Shown one piece after another: positions 63,906 to 64,000 of a stretch of 64,000 bases of DNA. Made by a program: the position numbers and the translations under genes. The notes below the pieces were generated by a model, which worked only from the letters and a program-made list of their open reading frames with translations, did not search any database and was not told the origin of the DNA. The stretch is from the NCBI RefSeq assembly GCF_020103725.1, contig NZ_JAHXBG010000001.1, positions 310,001 to 374,000 on the forward strand. The letters run 5' to 3'. Within the stretch, counting starts at the first letter, position 1; the number at the start of each line of letters is the position of its first letter. Source of the DNA: Hyalangium gracile (GTDB lineage: Bacteria; Myxococcota; Myxococcia; Myxococcales; Myxococcaceae).

Positions 63906-64000
63906 TCAGGCCGTGTGCAACGTGCCGTTGGCCGACTCGGCCTCCACGGCGGCGATCGCCTCGGGCGACGCCCCTTCCGCGAACAGCGGCGCGCTCGTCC
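63906..64000 (-). CDS. C-terminal end of a gene running off the right edge
   Basis: The last 30 codons read SAPLFAEGASPEAIAAVEAE, then SANGTLHTA and a TGA stop. Third positions are G/C-rich and the frame is clean to the edge, so it is likely a real gene. There is too little to identify it. The strong hairpin just beyond supports the stop. Confidence 0.6.
   Translation of the reverse strand, partial: TSAPLFAEGASPEAIAAVEAESANGTLHTA

Overview
The window is a GC-rich chromosome segment that most resembles a myxobacterium of the Archangium/Cystobacter/Stigmatella group. This rests on protein style rather than a marker gene: abundant lipoproteins, serine/threonine kinases with a C-terminal membrane anchor, a toxin lipoprotein with an Imm52-like partner, very strong G/C at codon third positions, and a giant Ig-like plus FG-GAP lipoprotein. 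One tRNA gene, tRNA-Gln(UUG), is present. I see no rRNA and no CRISPR array.

Layout. 1-4.0 kb: a large STAND (NLR-like) protein on the minus strand with a nucleoside-phosphorylase-type N-terminus, a P-loop NTPase and many TPRs; it runs off the left edge. 4.1-17.5 kb: core-like genes, namely an acyl-CoA dehydrogenase with a kinase, a START-like membrane protein, a dipeptide epimerase, an S41 protease, a LuxR-type regulator, a histidine kinase, two S1-protease lipoproteins and two HtrA-like proteases without signal peptides. 17.5-26.1 kb: the giant repeat lipoprotein. 26.8-29.8 kb: a periplasmic thioredoxin-like protein with a DsbD-type reductase.

29.9-47.8 kb is a mosaic accessory region. It holds intact conflict genes (a type VI immunity-like protein and an anti-phage dCTP-deaminase-type protein with a coupled 60-residue gene) among many gene fragments: an IS4 transposase missing its middle, an AlkD-like copy inside a lipoprotein gene, tails of a haloperoxidase, a kinase and a helix-turn-helix gene, a DUF1016 scrap, and a kinase that has lost most of its N-lobe in frame. 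47.7-50.0 kb: a Tox-REase-5 type toxin lipoprotein with an Imm52-like immunity gene and a good promoter.

50.0-64 kb returns to housekeeping and envelope genes: a VWA protein coupled to a helix-turn-helix protein, several lipoproteins, a membrane Fe-S oxidoreductase of the FadF type that could receive electrons from acyl-CoA oxidation, an ankyrin protein, an archaemetzincin-like protein with altered active-site residues, the tRNA, a broken rbfA/rtcB junction, a GT87-type glycosyltransferase and a ferritin-like diiron enzyme.

The most interesting themes are defence (PNP-STAND-TPR; dCTP deaminase plus small gene), toxin-immunity pairs, and a local family of membrane kinases that share a four-cysteine extracytoplasmic tail, with two remnants that appear to record recombination between copies.
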